Positions 7,303-15,844 of a DNA stretch of 51,106 nt are shown one piece after another. The notes beneath the pieces are model-generated. The model had not been told where the DNA came from, ran no database searches, and saw only the letters and a program-made list of their open reading frames with translations. Source of the stretch: Alkaliphilus hydrothermalis. Its GTDB lineage: Bacteria > Bacillota > Clostridia > Peptostreptococcales > Natronincolaceae. The stretch is from the NCBI RefSeq assembly GCF_016908555.1, contig NZ_JAFBEE010000020.1:1-51106 (forward strand), in the 5' to 3' direction. The first letter of the stretch is position 1, and every line of letters begins with the position of its first letter. The translations under genes were made by a program, and so were the position numbers.

Positions 7303-7776
7303 CTATAATCTTTCAGCTAACATTGCAGCGATTTTTTCTAATAGTTCTTGATCTAATTCATCAAAGGCAGCGATTTCATCACTATCAATATCGATTTCTC
7401 CTAAAACCTCATCGCCCTTCATAATAGGTACAACGATTTCAGAGGCAGTCTCAAAGCTACAGGCTAAATAATTTGATTCCTTAGATACGTCATCAACGAT
7501 AAAGGTTTCTTTATTAGCAGCCGCTTGACCACAGATTCCTTCACCAAATTGAATCTTTAGGTGATCAGTTGGTTTTCCAATATAATGACCTAATACCAAC
7601 TCGCCATTTTCCACCATGTAAAAGCCTGTCCAGTTGAAATAAGGAATATTGTTGTCTAATAACTGTACAATTCCTTGATAAACCCGATCCATGTCTTTTT
7701 CATTTGTAATCAATTCCTTTGCTTGAAGCTCAAGTTTACCAAACAACTCCTTCTTCATTTCTAAAGTCATTTCCAT
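7303..7776 (-). CDS. GAF-domain protein, fRMsr-like (free Met-(R)-sulfoxide reductase family)
   Basis: The protein is 157 aa and consists of one GAF domain (about 25-155). The layout NWTGFYM, LVLGHYIGKPT, GEGICGQAA, DDVSKES, ETASEIVVPI and GEIDIDSD follows YtsP/YebR enzymes that reduce free methionine-R-sulfoxide. Those use three conserved cysteines. Here Cys82 and Cys106 occupy the second and third positions, but the first (ten residues before Cys82) is His72, and the usual GHIACD is NYLACS. The presumed catalytic cysteine is thus kept and a resolving one lost, so activity may persist with another reductant, or the protein may be a ligand sensor. It lies 52 bp behind the transporter gene on the same strand, probably co-transcribed. 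Confidence 0.75.
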   Translation of the reverse strand: MEMTLEMKKELFGKLELQAKELITNEKDMDRVYQGIVQLLDNNIPYFNWTGFYMVENGELVLGHYIGKPTDHLKIQFGEGICGQAAANKETFIVDDVSKESNYLACSFETASEIVVPIMKGDEVLGEIDIDSDEIAAFDELDQELLEKIAAMLAERL

Positions 7777-7828
7777 TATTAGAACCCCCTCAAATTATGC
7801 GTTTAGAACATTCTAGAAAATTTTATTA

Positions 7829-9043
7829 TTAAAATAGTAAGGTATATAGCATATATAAATAATTGGCAGCAATACCAGCCACAGCACCACCAATAGTGTG
7901 GCTTAGAATAGCCTTATTAGCTAATTGACGAACCTTTAAAGCATCCATCATACCAACATGAGTACTTAAATATCCACTCCAACACATTCCCATAGCAGTA
8001 AATACAGCGATGTCTCCAGGTCCAACAAGGTTATTGTCTAAGAAGTTTCTTAAAAGTCCCATGGCAGCCCCTACAGCCCCTAAAGAGGTAATTGGGAAGG
8101 CTAAGGCCTCAACGTTTTCAAAACCAAACAAAGGCTTGATTACAGGGAAAATATACTTTCCTAAACGAGGCAGTAAAGCAACTCCTTCATAGGCTTTTCC
8201 TTGGTAAACAGCAACACCATTTTCTACACCAGCAGGACCAAAGGTAAGGATCATAACAATTGTACAAATGAAAAGTACACCAGGGATAATGGCTAGACCC
8301 ATTTCGACACCATTTTTTCCACCCTCTAAGATGGCATCTAAAGCTCTTTCAAAGGTATTACCAGATCTGATATCTCTTGTGTTAAAAAACTCATCAGCGG
8401 CATTGGTCTTAATTGTAGACTTCTGAGGTTGGTCAATATTATAGTATTTTTTCGTATGGCGAATCATCAACCTTACACTGACAATACTTCCAATAATTGC
8501 TCCAAGGTTTCCGATTAGGGCAGGAACGATAAACTCTTTACCAAGGCTCATCATATAGGTGGTCAAAATAAGACCCATTCCAAAGGCAGTACCTAAGTTA
8601 CATAAAGCTGGTACTTGATAATTCTTAAAATACTTAATAAAACCTTTATCCTTGGCTAATGAGATGATGGCAGGATTATCGGATAAATAAGTTGTGATGG
8701 CGCCGATAGATGCTGCACCGGGCAAACCATAAAGAGGCTTTATAATCGGAGAAATAATTTTATTTATTAATGCGACTACTCCAAATTCCGATAATAAAGC
8801 AGCCAGAGCTCCTGCTAAAACAGCAACAGATAAAATAAAAAATACAGTATTTAATAATAGGTCATGGGCAGTATTCATAATTACATTAAACATAATACCT
8901 ACACCCATTGTATGACCAAGATAAATAAAAGCACCGCCAACAATAAAAAGAAAAGCAAAAGTTTCCTTTGAAACAGCACTCTTTGTTTTTGATGTAGTGG
9001 TTGATGTTATTTCAGTAGCTACATCGATTTCCATTGCTTTCAT
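7829..9043 (-). CDS. Nucleoside-recognition (Gate) domain membrane protein, YjiH-like
   Basis: The protein has 404 aa. ATG 9043 follows AGGAGGT at 6 nt spacing. It has about ten hydrophobic segments with two Gate-domain blocks (about 75-200 and 245-390), conserved glycine-rich turns such as LPGAASIGAITTYLSDNPA, and a short charged cytoplasmic loop near residues 195-230. The family is related to the spore maturation proteins SpmA/SpmB and to the nucleoside transporter NupC/CNT fold; substrates of this branch are not established. The terminal signal-like region is not cleavable by appearance. It is divergent from hpt, the purine salvage enzyme, which mildly supports a nucleoside or base connection. 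Confidence 0.65.
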   Translation of the reverse strand: MKAMEIDVATEITSTTTSKTKSAVSKETFAFLFIVGGAFIYLGHTMGVGIMFNVIMNTAHDLLLNTVFFILSVAVLAGALAALLSEFGVVALINKIISPIIKPLYGLPGAASIGAITTYLSDNPAIISLAKDKGFIKYFKNYQVPALCNLGTAFGMGLILTTYMMSLGKEFIVPALIGNLGAIIGSIVSVRLMIRHTKKYYNIDQPQKSTIKTNAADEFFNTRDIRSGNTFERALDAILEGGKNGVEMGLAIIPGVLFICTIVMILTFGPAGVENGVAVYQGKAYEGVALLPRLGKYIFPVIKPLFGFENVEALAFPITSLGAVGAAMGLLRNFLDNNLVGPGDIAVFTAMGMCWSGYLSTHVGMMDALKVRQLANKAILSHTIGGAVAGIAANYLYMLYTLLF

Positions 9044-9183
9044 TCCTACACCTCCTATTATAAGTCATCTATATTTTACTACTATCATACCTTTATTTCA
9101 ATAACTATTAATAAAGAAAACAAAAATGTAAAAACTATCATTATATAGATAATTTTTAAAACTATAAAAAAATTAGGGTAGGT

Positions 9184-9212
9184 TTGACAAGGTATACATA
9201 TTCCTTTAGAAT
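9184..9212 (+). promoter_or_regulatory. Promoter of hpt
   Basis: TTGACA at 9184-9189 and TAGAAT at 9207-9212 are separated by exactly 17 bp, a near-consensus sigma-A promoter. Confidence 0.7.
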
Positions 9213-9251
9213 AATAATAATATAAAATTAGTCACAATGGAGGGAAAACCA

Positions 9252-9791
9252 ATGGATATAGAAAAAAAAGTATGGGAAGTATTACTTTCTGAAGAAGAAA
9301 TCCAAGGAAGAACCAAAGAGCTTGGAAAACAAATTTCAGAGGAATATGCTGATAAGAAATTAGTAGTGGTTTCTTTATTAAAGGGAAGCTTTATTTTTAC
9401 TGCTGACTTAGTAAGAAGGATCTCAATTCCAGTAAAGGTAGAATTTATGACTACTTCCAGCTACGGACATGGACAAGAAAGTAGTGGTAAAATCAACATC
9501 ATCAATGATGTAAAGGGAGATCTTACAGGGTATGATGTGTTGGTAGTAGACGATATTACCGATTCTGGTCTAACAATGAAGCATGTTATGGCCCATTTAG
9601 GGACAAAAAATCCCAACAGTGTAAAATGCTGCGTTTTATTAGATAAGCCCGAGAGAAGGCAAGTAGATATTGTGCCAGATTACCTAGGATTCACTATTCC
9701 CGACAAATTTGTAGTGGGCTATGGACTTAACTTTGGAGACTACTATAGAAATGTTCCTTATGTATTCGTGGTAACGGATCAAGATAGATAA
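9252..9791 (+). CDS. hpt: Hypoxanthine phosphoribosyltransferase
   Basis: The protein is 179 aa from ATG 9252. GGAGGG lies at 9239-9244, overlapping the alternative ATG at 9237, so the inner start is preferred. It transfers ribose-phosphate from PRPP to hypoxanthine or guanine in cytosolic purine salvage. The PRPP-binding loop VLVVDDITDSGLT (about 98-110) is intact; the early SLLKGSFIF loop, the FMTTSSYG flexible loop and DFVVGYGLNF-like C-terminal region (here KFVVGYGLNFGDYYRN) are all present. Length is normal. It is monocistronic, with a strong promoter and a shared terminator at 9805. Confidence 0.95.
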   Translation: MDIEKKVWEVLLSEEEIQGRTKELGKQISEEYADKKLVVVSLLKGSFIFTADLVRRISIPVKVEFMTTSSYGHGQESSGKINIINDVKGDLTGYDVLVVDDITDSGLTMKHVMAHLGTKNPNSVKCCVLLDKPERRQVDIVPDYLGFTIPDKFVVGYGLNFGDYYRNVPYVFVVTDQDR

Positions 9792-9802
9792 AAACCATAA
9801 AA

Positions 9803-9848
9803 TAACCCCAGTGTCGAATTCCTGACGGAAGGACTGCTGGGGTATTTA
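9803..9848. terminator. Bidirectional terminator between hpt and dapH
   Basis: ACCCCAG (9805-9811) pairs with CTGGGGT (9837-9843), and an inner hairpin TTCC-TGAC-GGAA sits in the loop. It is A/T-rich on both sides and lies between convergent genes. Confidence 0.75.
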
Positions 9849-9853
9849 TATGG

Positions 9854-10591
9854 TTAGCCCCTTAAATCTTCTAAAATTCTTACCTTTTCTTCTGTTTTGC
9901 TGTCCTTAGTCTTGATGATGTGTGCAGGCATACCAGCAACCACGGTGTTGGGTGGAACATCTTTTGTGACAATGGAGCCAGCCGCAACGACAGCCCCTTT
10001 GCCTACCCGTACACCCTCTAATACAACTGCGTTGGCCCCTATAAAAACATCATCCTCAATAATTACTGGGGTTTTATTAGGAGGCTCCAATACACCCGCA
10101 ATGACAGCTCCTGCACCTATATGAGCATTTTTACCGATAATGCCCCTAGCCCCAACTACACAATTCATATCCACCATCGTATTATCGCCAATTTCAGCCC
10201 CTACATTGATTACTGCCCCCATCATAATGACGACATTCTTGCCAATGGTGACATTTTCCCTGATGATGGCACCTGGTTCAATACGGGCCTGAAGCTGAAG
10301 AGGATTAAGGAGAGGAATTGCAGAGTTTCTACGGTCATATTCTAAGTGATAATGTTGTATGTCTTTTTGATGAAGGTTTAAGATTTTAGAGATGTCTTCG
10401 TACTCCCCCATTAAAATCCAAAAGGATTCCCCACCAAAAATTTTGATGTTTGTATTAGTATCTAGAGATAATTTTCCCTGAATATAAACTTTGACAGGGG
10501 TGGTTTTTTTAGCCTCTTTAATACATTTGGCAAGGGCTTCCGGACTACTGGTATCAATGGTATTTTGGGGAGGTATTTGATGGTTGCTCAT
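9854..10591 (-). CDS. dapH: Tetrahydrodipicolinate N-acetyltransferase
   Basis: The protein is 245 aa; ATG 10591 is chosen (TTG 10597 sits too near AAGGA). A DapH-specific N-terminal domain (to about 85) precedes a left-handed beta-helix of hexapeptide repeats (about 90-210), with ARIEPGAIIRENVTIG, MMGAVINVGAEIG and ARGIIGKNAHIGAG turns. It acetylates tetrahydrodipicolinate with acetyl-CoA in the acetylase branch of lysine and meso-DAP synthesis, which feeds peptidoglycan and spore dipicolinate. The usual family length is about 236-245 aa. The divergent neighbour is an M20 amidohydrolase that may remove the same acetyl group later in the pathway. The aminotransferase step is not in this window. 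Confidence 0.9.
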   Translation of the reverse strand: MSNHQIPPQNTIDTSSPEALAKCIKEAKKTTPVKVYIQGKLSLDTNTNIKIFGGESFWILMGEYEDISKILNLHQKDIQHYHLEYDRRNSAIPLLNPLQLQARIEPGAIIRENVTIGKNVVIMMGAVINVGAEIGDNTMVDMNCVVGARGIIGKNAHIGAGAVIAGVLEPPNKTPVIIEDDVFIGANAVVLEGVRVGKGAVVAAGSIVTKDVPPNTVVAGMPAHIIKTKDSKTEEKVRILEDLRG

Positions 10592-10815
10592 TGGCAATCA
10601 TTCCTTTCTAATTTAATATCTAGTCGGTTTTTCCACTACTATATGTATATAATAATGTAATATGAAACATTCAGTAAATTATAACTATTAAGCTAGGATT
10701 AATAATTTACTGGAATTGGGATAGATTTCTTGCTACAATATATATTGTAGAAATTTAGAAAATTAGGCATATTTTTATCATACACAGAAAAACAATTAAG
10801 AAGGGAGTGGGATAA

Positions 10816-11982
10816 GTGAATTTAAATGGTGAAATTCAAGAACTTCAGGAGGAACTAAAGAATCTAAGAAGAGATTTACATCAAATACCGGAAGTGGGAT
10901 TTGAAGAATTCAAGACGGCTAAATATATAACTTCCTATTTAGAAAAGCTAGGTATTCCCTATGAAAAAGATATCATCGGTACGGGGATTATGGCTGAGAT
11001 AAAAGGAAATGAAGGAAAAAGAAGGATTTGCTTTAGGGCGGATATGGATGCCCTTAGTGTAGAAGAAAAGAATGATGTAGATTTTAAATCCCAACATCAA
11101 GGGAGGATGCACGCATGTGGTCATGATGGGCATATGACTATGGTATTAGGACTAGGAAGATATCTAAGCAATAATAAAAGTAAATTAAAGGACAATGTTA
11201 TTTTATTATTCCAACCAGCTGAGGAAGGGCCAGGGGGAGCCTTACCCATGGTGGAGGCAGGGTACTTAAAGAAGTATGGGGTAGATGAAATCTATGGGCT
11301 ACATTTATTCCCAGATTTACCGGAGGGAAAATTTGGTGTAAGGCCAGGACCAATGATGTCACAAACTGGTGAATTTGATATATACATTAAGGGAAAGAGT
11401 GGGCATGGAGCAATGCCCCATAAGGGAATTGATAGTGTACTAGTGGCAGCAGAGCTAATCACGGGTATGCAATCAATCGTCAGTAGAACGATAGACCCTA
11501 TTCGTCCAGCTGTATTAACAATAGGCAGAATGGAAGCTGGAGAAAGAAGAAATGTAATTGCAAAAGAGGCTGTCCTTGAGGGGACTATCCGAAGCTTCCA
11601 TCAAGATGTTTATGATACCATTAAGTCGCGAATGGAGGATTTTGCAAAGGCAGTAGAAGTAATGCATCATTGCCAAGTGGAAATCGTCTTTAGAGATATG
11701 TACCCTGCTGTTGATAATGACAAGTTATTGACGGAGGAGTTCATCAAGGCTCAACCTGAGGGGACGGTAGAAATCATTGACCCTATTATGCTGGCGGAGG
11801 ATTTTTCATATTTCCAAAAAGCTTTGCCGGGGGTATTTTTCTTCCTAGGTAGTGGTAACGAAGAAGAAAATCATTGCTATCCTCTTCATAATGACCGTTT
11901 CAACTTTAACGAGAGGGTCTTGGGATATGGGCTTCAGACCTATGTAAACATATTAAAACAAAGGGGAGCATTAATAGAATAG
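10816..11982 (+). CDS. M20 family amidohydrolase (candidate N-acetyl-diaminopimelate deacetylase)
   Basis: The protein is 388 aa and uses a GTG start at 10816 with GGGAG 8 nt upstream. It has the M20D fold: metal ligands in HACGHDGHM (about 98-106), the catalytic AEEGPGG (about 134-140), a dimerisation lid domain from about 185 to 300, and the late HNDRFNFNE metal-site histidine region. The subfamily includes N-acetyl-L,L-DAP deacetylase (DapL/YkuR), hippurate hydrolase and IAA-amino-acid hydrolases, which cannot be told apart by eye. The divergent position next to dapH makes the DAP deacetylase role attractive. It is followed by the CPBP protease gene after 18 bp, so the two are likely one transcript. 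Confidence 0.8.
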   Translation: MNLNGEIQELQEELKNLRRDLHQIPEVGFEEFKTAKYITSYLEKLGIPYEKDIIGTGIMAEIKGNEGKRRICFRADMDALSVEEKNDVDFKSQHQGRMHACGHDGHMTMVLGLGRYLSNNKSKLKDNVILLFQPAEEGPGGALPMVEAGYLKKYGVDEIYGLHLFPDLPEGKFGVRPGPMMSQTGEFDIYIKGKSGHGAMPHKGIDSVLVAAELITGMQSIVSRTIDPIRPAVLTIGRMEAGERRNVIAKEAVLEGTIRSFHQDVYDTIKSRMEDFAKAVEVMHHCQVEIVFRDMYPAVDNDKLLTEEFIKAQPEGTVEIIDPIMLAEDFSYFQKALPGVFFFLGSGNEEENHCYPLHNDRFNFNERVLGYGLQTYVNILKQRGALIE

Positions 11983-12000
11983 AAAAATAGGAGGGAGTTC

Positions 12001-12981
12001 ATGAAAGAAAGAAAATTGAGGGTATTGGATGCCAATTTATTGTACTTGATATGCGGGATACTATTTATCACTATAGGGGGATATTTACAGAGTAAAAACC
12101 TTTGGTCGGGATTAATCATCACCCAATACCTAATTGTTTTAGCACCCCCTGTTCTGTACCTGTTACTTAGAAAAATCAATATTAAAAAAACGATGAGAGT
12201 TAATAAAATCAGCGTTAAGCATGGTTTTCTAGTGGCTTTGATTACGATACTCATGTATCCAACGGCCCTCTTTGCCAATACTGTCTTTATGTTTTTGCTG
12301 AGTTTATTAGGAAACCTAAACGTTCCACAGTTACCAATGCCAGAAAATATAAGGGAGTATCTAATCATGATTCCCATCGTCTCCCTGACGGCGGGGCTCT
12401 GCGAAGAAGTTCTATTTCGTGGTTTTGTGATGGCAGGATATGAAAGGCTGGGGAAGAAAAGGGCGATTATTATATCTGCTGTATTATTTGGTTTCTTTCA
12501 TATGAATATCTATAACCTAATGGGACCAATTGTACTGGGATTAGTGTTTGGTTATCTAGTTGTGGTGACAGACTCAATATTTGCAGGAGTCATTGGACAT
12601 ATGGTTAATAACGGCTTTGCCTTAACGCTAGGTTTTGGAGTCAACTACATTATGCAGAAGGTAGATCTTGAAAAATATGCTCAAGCTGACAAACCAGAGG
12701 TATCGACCACTGTAAGTCTGCTGGTAAGTGCTATTTTCTTTGCAGGGTTAGGAATCGCCTTTGGATTGATCGGCTACCAGTTAATTAAAATCATCAAAAG
12801 GGATATGGATGCAAAGCAGGATAAATTACACGATGGGCAAGTAGAAAATCGCGAGGAAGAAATACAAAATGAACAGCATAAACAAACCCGTACCATAGAA
12901 TTTCTACCTTTAGCATTAATGTTTGTAGGGATTATATTCTTTGCCTTTTTACAGGTTAGAGAAATTATACATTTAGGTTAG
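12001..12981 (+). CDS. CPBP family intramembrane metalloprotease
   Basis: The protein is 326 aa; ATG 12001 follows AGGAGGG. About eight membrane segments are visible. The Abi/CAAX-protease signature is complete: EEVLFRG (near 134, glutamate pair and arginine), FGFFHM (near 162) and HMVNNGFA (near 199), giving the Glu/His metal and catalytic residues. The C-terminal part carries two further helices around a charged cytoplasmic stretch (KRDMDAKQDK ... EEEIQNEQ). Bacterial members process membrane proteins, cleave peptide pheromones or give bacteriocin self-immunity; nothing here fixes the substrate. It is second in a probable two-gene unit with the M20 enzyme and ends at a strong terminator. 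Confidence 0.85.
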   Translation: MKERKLRVLDANLLYLICGILFITIGGYLQSKNLWSGLIITQYLIVLAPPVLYLLLRKINIKKTMRVNKISVKHGFLVALITILMYPTALFANTVFMFLLSLLGNLNVPQLPMPENIREYLIMIPIVSLTAGLCEEVLFRGFVMAGYERLGKKRAIIISAVLFGFFHMNIYNLMGPIVLGLVFGYLVVVTDSIFAGVIGHMVNNGFALTLGFGVNYIMQKVDLEKYAQADKPEVSTTVSLLVSAIFFAGLGIAFGLIGYQLIKIIKRDMDAKQDKLHDGQVENREEEIQNEQHKQTRTIEFLPLALMFVGIIFFAFLQVREIIHLG

Positions 12982-13020
12982 AAGATTGAAAGGGACTACA
13001 GCAACATCATATAATTAAAA

Positions 13021-13054
13021 ACAGAGGACTGCCAAAAGGCAGTCCTCTGTTTTA
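13021..13054 (+). terminator. Terminator after the CPBP protease gene
   Basis: A perfect 13-bp stem, ACAGAGGACTGCC and GGCAGTCCTCTGT, with an AAAA loop, followed by four T. Confidence 0.9.
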
Positions 13055-13209
13055 TTCTATAAAATATAATAATCAACATCATCACGGGGGAGTGAGAAAA
13101 ATGATTTATATTTAATATCTATAATTTATCACTACTAAATTGAGAAATCAATCTAAATGATAAATGTTACTATTATTTAAAAAAGCTATTTAATCTAGTT
13201 AATAGACGA

Positions 13210-13239
13210 GGATAATTTCTATTAAAATTTTCCATAATA
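13210..13239 (+). promoter_or_regulatory. Putative sigma-G (forespore) promoter of the SASP gene
   Basis: GGATA (13210-13214; consensus GHATR, one mismatch) and CATAATA (13233-13239; consensus CATNHTA) are 18 bp apart, the spacing expected for sigma-G. The product downstream is a spore protein. The preceding 150 bp (13055-13209) hold nothing else I can name. Confidence 0.4.
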
Positions 13240-13259
13240 AGATACAAGGAGGGGTTAAT

Positions 13260-13439
13260 ATGGAAAATAAAAAGAAAAAAGTAGAATTTACTGATGAGTT
13301 GAAAATGAAATATGAAATTGCAGAGGAATTAGGGCTGATTGAAAAAGTAAAATGTTTTGGATGGGGAGAATTAACAGCTAAGGAGACTGGCAGAATTGGT
13401 GGGCTTATGACAACGAGAAAGAAAAATAAAAGTCAATAG
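13260..13439 (+). CDS. Small acid-soluble spore protein, alpha/beta (SspF-like) type
   Basis: The protein is 59 aa; ATG 13260 has AAGGAGGGG upstream. The sequence carries the SASP hallmarks: EIAEELGL followed by GWGELTAKETGRIGG (residues about 34-48) and a basic tail TTRKKNKSQ. The Glu-Thr/Ala-Lys-Glu region resembles the GPR protease cleavage zone. These proteins saturate DNA in the forespore, protect it against UV and heat, and feed germination as amino acids. The single cysteine (KVKCFGWG) is unusual for abundant SASPs. It is monocistronic with a sigma-G-like promoter. This class, with Trp and a shorter N-terminus, is the minor SspF-like type rather than the major alpha/beta kind. Confidence 0.85.
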   Translation: MENKKKKVEFTDELKMKYEIAEELGLIEKVKCFGWGELTAKETGRIGGLMTTRKKNKSQ

Positions 13440-13537
13440 TCTAAAACTATTTTAATGGATAGCTTTATTTCTTACTTGGGAACATATTATAATAGGAGAT
13501 GAAATCAAAACTTGTAGGAATAGAAGGAGTATTATTT

Positions 13538-14275
13538 ATGGAACTATATAACGATTTTGCATATGTCTATGATCGATTAATGGAGGATGTTGACTACCAA
13601 AGGTGGGTGGAATATATTGAAGAAATCTTTCGAAGACAACAGGTATCTCCTAAGAAAATTTTAGAATTAGCCTGTGGTACTGGTAACATCACAATACCCC
13701 TCGCAGACAAGGGTCATGAGGTTATGGCGATTGACCTGTCTCAAGATATGTTGATGGTGGCAAAGGATAAGGCTCTATCCAAGGGGAAAGAAATTTTATT
13801 CATTCAACAGGATATGACAGAACTACAGCTGGAGGGAGAATTTGATACAGTTCTATGTATGTGTGATGGGATTAACTACATCATAGGAGAAACTCAACTC
13901 TTAGATCTGTTTAAGAAAATAAAAAATCATCTTGTAGAAGGAGGCTTATTTATTTTTGATATCAGTTCCTATTATAAGCTACAGAATACCCTAGGCAATC
14001 ATACTTTTGGTGAAAATCAAGGGGACTTATGCTACCTATGGGAAAATTATTTTGACGAAGAAGAAGACATTCTAGAGATGAATCTAACCTTCTTTATACA
14101 GGAAAAAAATCTTTACAAAAAGTTTGAAGAATTTCATCAACAGAGGGCTTATACAGCTGAAGAACTGCTGGGACTACTAAAGGAAGTCGGCTTTAATGCA
14201 ATAAATTATTATAATGAGTTCACCTTTGAAGAGGTACAAGAAAACAGCCAGAGAATCTTCTTTGTTTGTCGGTAA
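13538..14275 (+). CDS. Class I SAM-dependent methyltransferase
   Basis: The protein is 245 aa from ATG 13538 (MELYNDFAYVYDRLM) behind GAAGGAG at 8 nt; the in-frame ATG 13499 abuts an AGGAG without spacing. A Rossmann methyltransferase fold is visible: motif I ILELACGTGNITIPLA (about 38-53), AIDLSQDML for ribose binding, FDTVLCMCDGINYI (motif IV region), then a beta-rich C-terminal half with several aromatic residues. The start 'YxxFAxVYDxLM' is common to a conserved Firmicute methyltransferase family of unknown substrate. It lies upstream of hslO with a 96-bp gap that contains a small GGGG-CAT-CCCC palindrome. Confidence 0.85.
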   Translation: MELYNDFAYVYDRLMEDVDYQRWVEYIEEIFRRQQVSPKKILELACGTGNITIPLADKGHEVMAIDLSQDMLMVAKDKALSKGKEILFIQQDMTELQLEGEFDTVLCMCDGINYIIGETQLLDLFKKIKNHLVEGGLFIFDISSYYKLQNTLGNHTFGENQGDLCYLWENYFDEEEDILEMNLTFFIQEKNLYKKFEEFHQQRAYTAEELLGLLKEVGFNAINYYNEFTFEEVQENSQRIFFVCR

Positions 14276-14371
14276 ACTAGAATAATTGACAGGGGCATCC
14301 CCTTGTGATAAACTGCTTTAAGAAATTGATAAGGCAATCATATATAAATGATGAAATAAGAGGTGGGTTGG

Positions 14372-15250
14372 ATGAAAAATAAAGTATTAAGAATAACAGC
14401 AGCAAATAATACCATTAGAGGTTTTTTTGCTGATACAACTCAGATGGTGGAAAAGGCTAAGGTAACCCATGTAACTTCGCCAGTAGCAATTGCCGCTTTA
14501 GGTAGGACCCTGACTGCTACCTCCATAATGGGATTAATGCTGAAGGAGGACCATCATAAAATTACAGTAAAAATCAATGGTGGAGGACCACTAGGTACAA
14601 TATTAGCAGTAGGAAATGCAAGGGGTAACGTAAAGGGCTATGTTGGGAATCCACAGGTGGAATCCACTAACATAAGAGAAGGTAAATTAAATGTAGGAGC
14701 CGCTGTAGGAACCAATGGAAGTATTACGGTAATCAGAGATCTTGGGTTAAGGGACCCTTATGTAGGATCCTATCAACTGACTACAGGTGAGATTGCTGAA
14801 GACTTCACAGCATACTTTCTACATTCAGAACAACAGCCCTCTGCTGTTGCATTAGGGGTGTTAGTCGATACGGATTACACTATAAAAGCAGCAGGAGGCT
14901 TTATTATTCAAGTAATGCCTGATATTACGGAAGAGGTATTAGTAAAGCTAGAAGCAAAGCTGCAACAGATTGAGTCAATTACAGATTTAATGAAAAAAGG
15001 AAAGACAGAAGCTGATATTCTTCAATATGTACTGGGGGAATTTGAACCAAAGGTACTGGAGGAATATGAGGTGGACTTTGTGTGTGACTGTCATGAAGAA
15101 AGGCTAGAAAAAGCATTAATAAGTATTGGCAGTAAAGACTTGCAAGAAATTATAGAGGAAGATGGTGGAGCGGAGATGGTTTGTCATTTCTGTAATAAAA
15201 AGTATTACTTTGATAAAGATCATCTGACTAGACTTCTTGAAACAATCTAA
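14372..15250 (+). CDS. hslO: Redox-regulated chaperone Hsp33
   Basis: The protein is 292 aa; ATG 14372 is preceded by AGAGGTGGG at proper distance (GTG 14363 overlaps it). Hsp33 is a cytosolic holdase that becomes active when oxidants or bleach release its zinc. The N-terminal chaperone domain (RITAANNTIRGFFADTTQ, GRTLTATSIMGLMLK) and the C-terminal zinc switch are complete: CDC near 238-240 and CHFC near 271-274, the four ligands in CxC-x(~30)-CxxC. Length matches the family. No terminator is obvious; the tRNA promoter starts about 40 bp later. Confidence 0.95.
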   Translation: MKNKVLRITAANNTIRGFFADTTQMVEKAKVTHVTSPVAIAALGRTLTATSIMGLMLKEDHHKITVKINGGGPLGTILAVGNARGNVKGYVGNPQVESTNIREGKLNVGAAVGTNGSITVIRDLGLRDPYVGSYQLTTGEIAEDFTAYFLHSEQQPSAVALGVLVDTDYTIKAAGGFIIQVMPDITEEVLVKLEAKLQQIESITDLMKKGKTEADILQYVLGEFEPKVLEEYEVDFVCDCHEERLEKALISIGSKDLQEIIEEDGGAEMVCHFCNKKYYFDKDHLTRLLETI

Positions 15251-15287
15251 TAATAGTGGAAAAAAGTTGATTTATACAAAATAACTG

Positions 15288-15316
15288 TTGCAATTTATAT
15301 GTTTTTCGTGTATAAT
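15288..15316 (+). promoter_or_regulatory. Promoter of the tRNA pair
   Basis: TTGCAA (15288-15293), 17 bp, and TATAAT (15311-15316). It starts transcription about 35 bp before tRNA-Phe. Confidence 0.7.
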
Positions 15317-15357
15317 ATAATTTGTCGCTAACAAGTGATGAGAAATGCAACAGTGAT

Positions 15358-15433
15358 GCCCAGATAGCTCAGTCGGTAGAGCAGGGGACTGAAAATCCCC
15401 GTGTCGGTGGTTCGATTCCGCCTCTGGGCACCA
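15358..15433 (+). tRNA. tRNA-Phe (anticodon GAA)
   Basis: The cloverleaf is complete: acceptor GCCCAGA with TCTGGGC, D-stem GCTC/GAGC, anticodon stem GGGGA/TCCCC around CTGAAAA (anticodon GAA), and T-arm GGTGG-TTCGATT-CCGCC. Discriminator A and an encoded CCA are present. Length is 76 nt. Confidence 0.97.
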
Positions 15434-15436
15434 TAA

Positions 15437-15511
<75 letters not shown>

Positions 15512-15787
15512 ATAAAATACATAGTAACAACTACCAACAAATCTGTTATGAATGGGTTTGTTTTTTTGTTGTTCTTTATTAAGTGGTTTTGGTGAGGTTT
15601 TAATACAGATGTATATAGAATGATACATTTAGTAACGGTAGCAAAACCATAACATATTATAGAATAAGGTTTTACAACAGTAAGTAGCAAAAAACACTAA
15701 TATTTTTATGGAAAAAGCCTTTTTCTTTTATAAGGAAAACTTGCTATAAATATGGGTGTGCTAGTATTTACTGTAATGAAGGGTGAA

Positions 15788-15816
15788 GAATATCATTGCT
15801 TATAAAACCATATACT
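15788..15816 (+). promoter_or_regulatory. Possible sigma-E-like promoter of ytxC
   Basis: GAATATC (15788-15794) and CATATACT (15809-15816) lie 14 bp apart and loosely match sigma-E elements. The rest of the 333-bp gap 15512-15844 is AT-rich, with no ORF carrying a ribosome site. Confidence 0.25.
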
Positions 15817-15844
15817 ACTATTACAGCTGAAGGAGAGTGATAAC

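Noticed and set aside
13093..13116. ATG after GGGGGAGTGAG giving a four-codon frame
   Set aside because: It stops at once (MIYI) and has no adjoining hairpin or gene that would make it a leader peptide.
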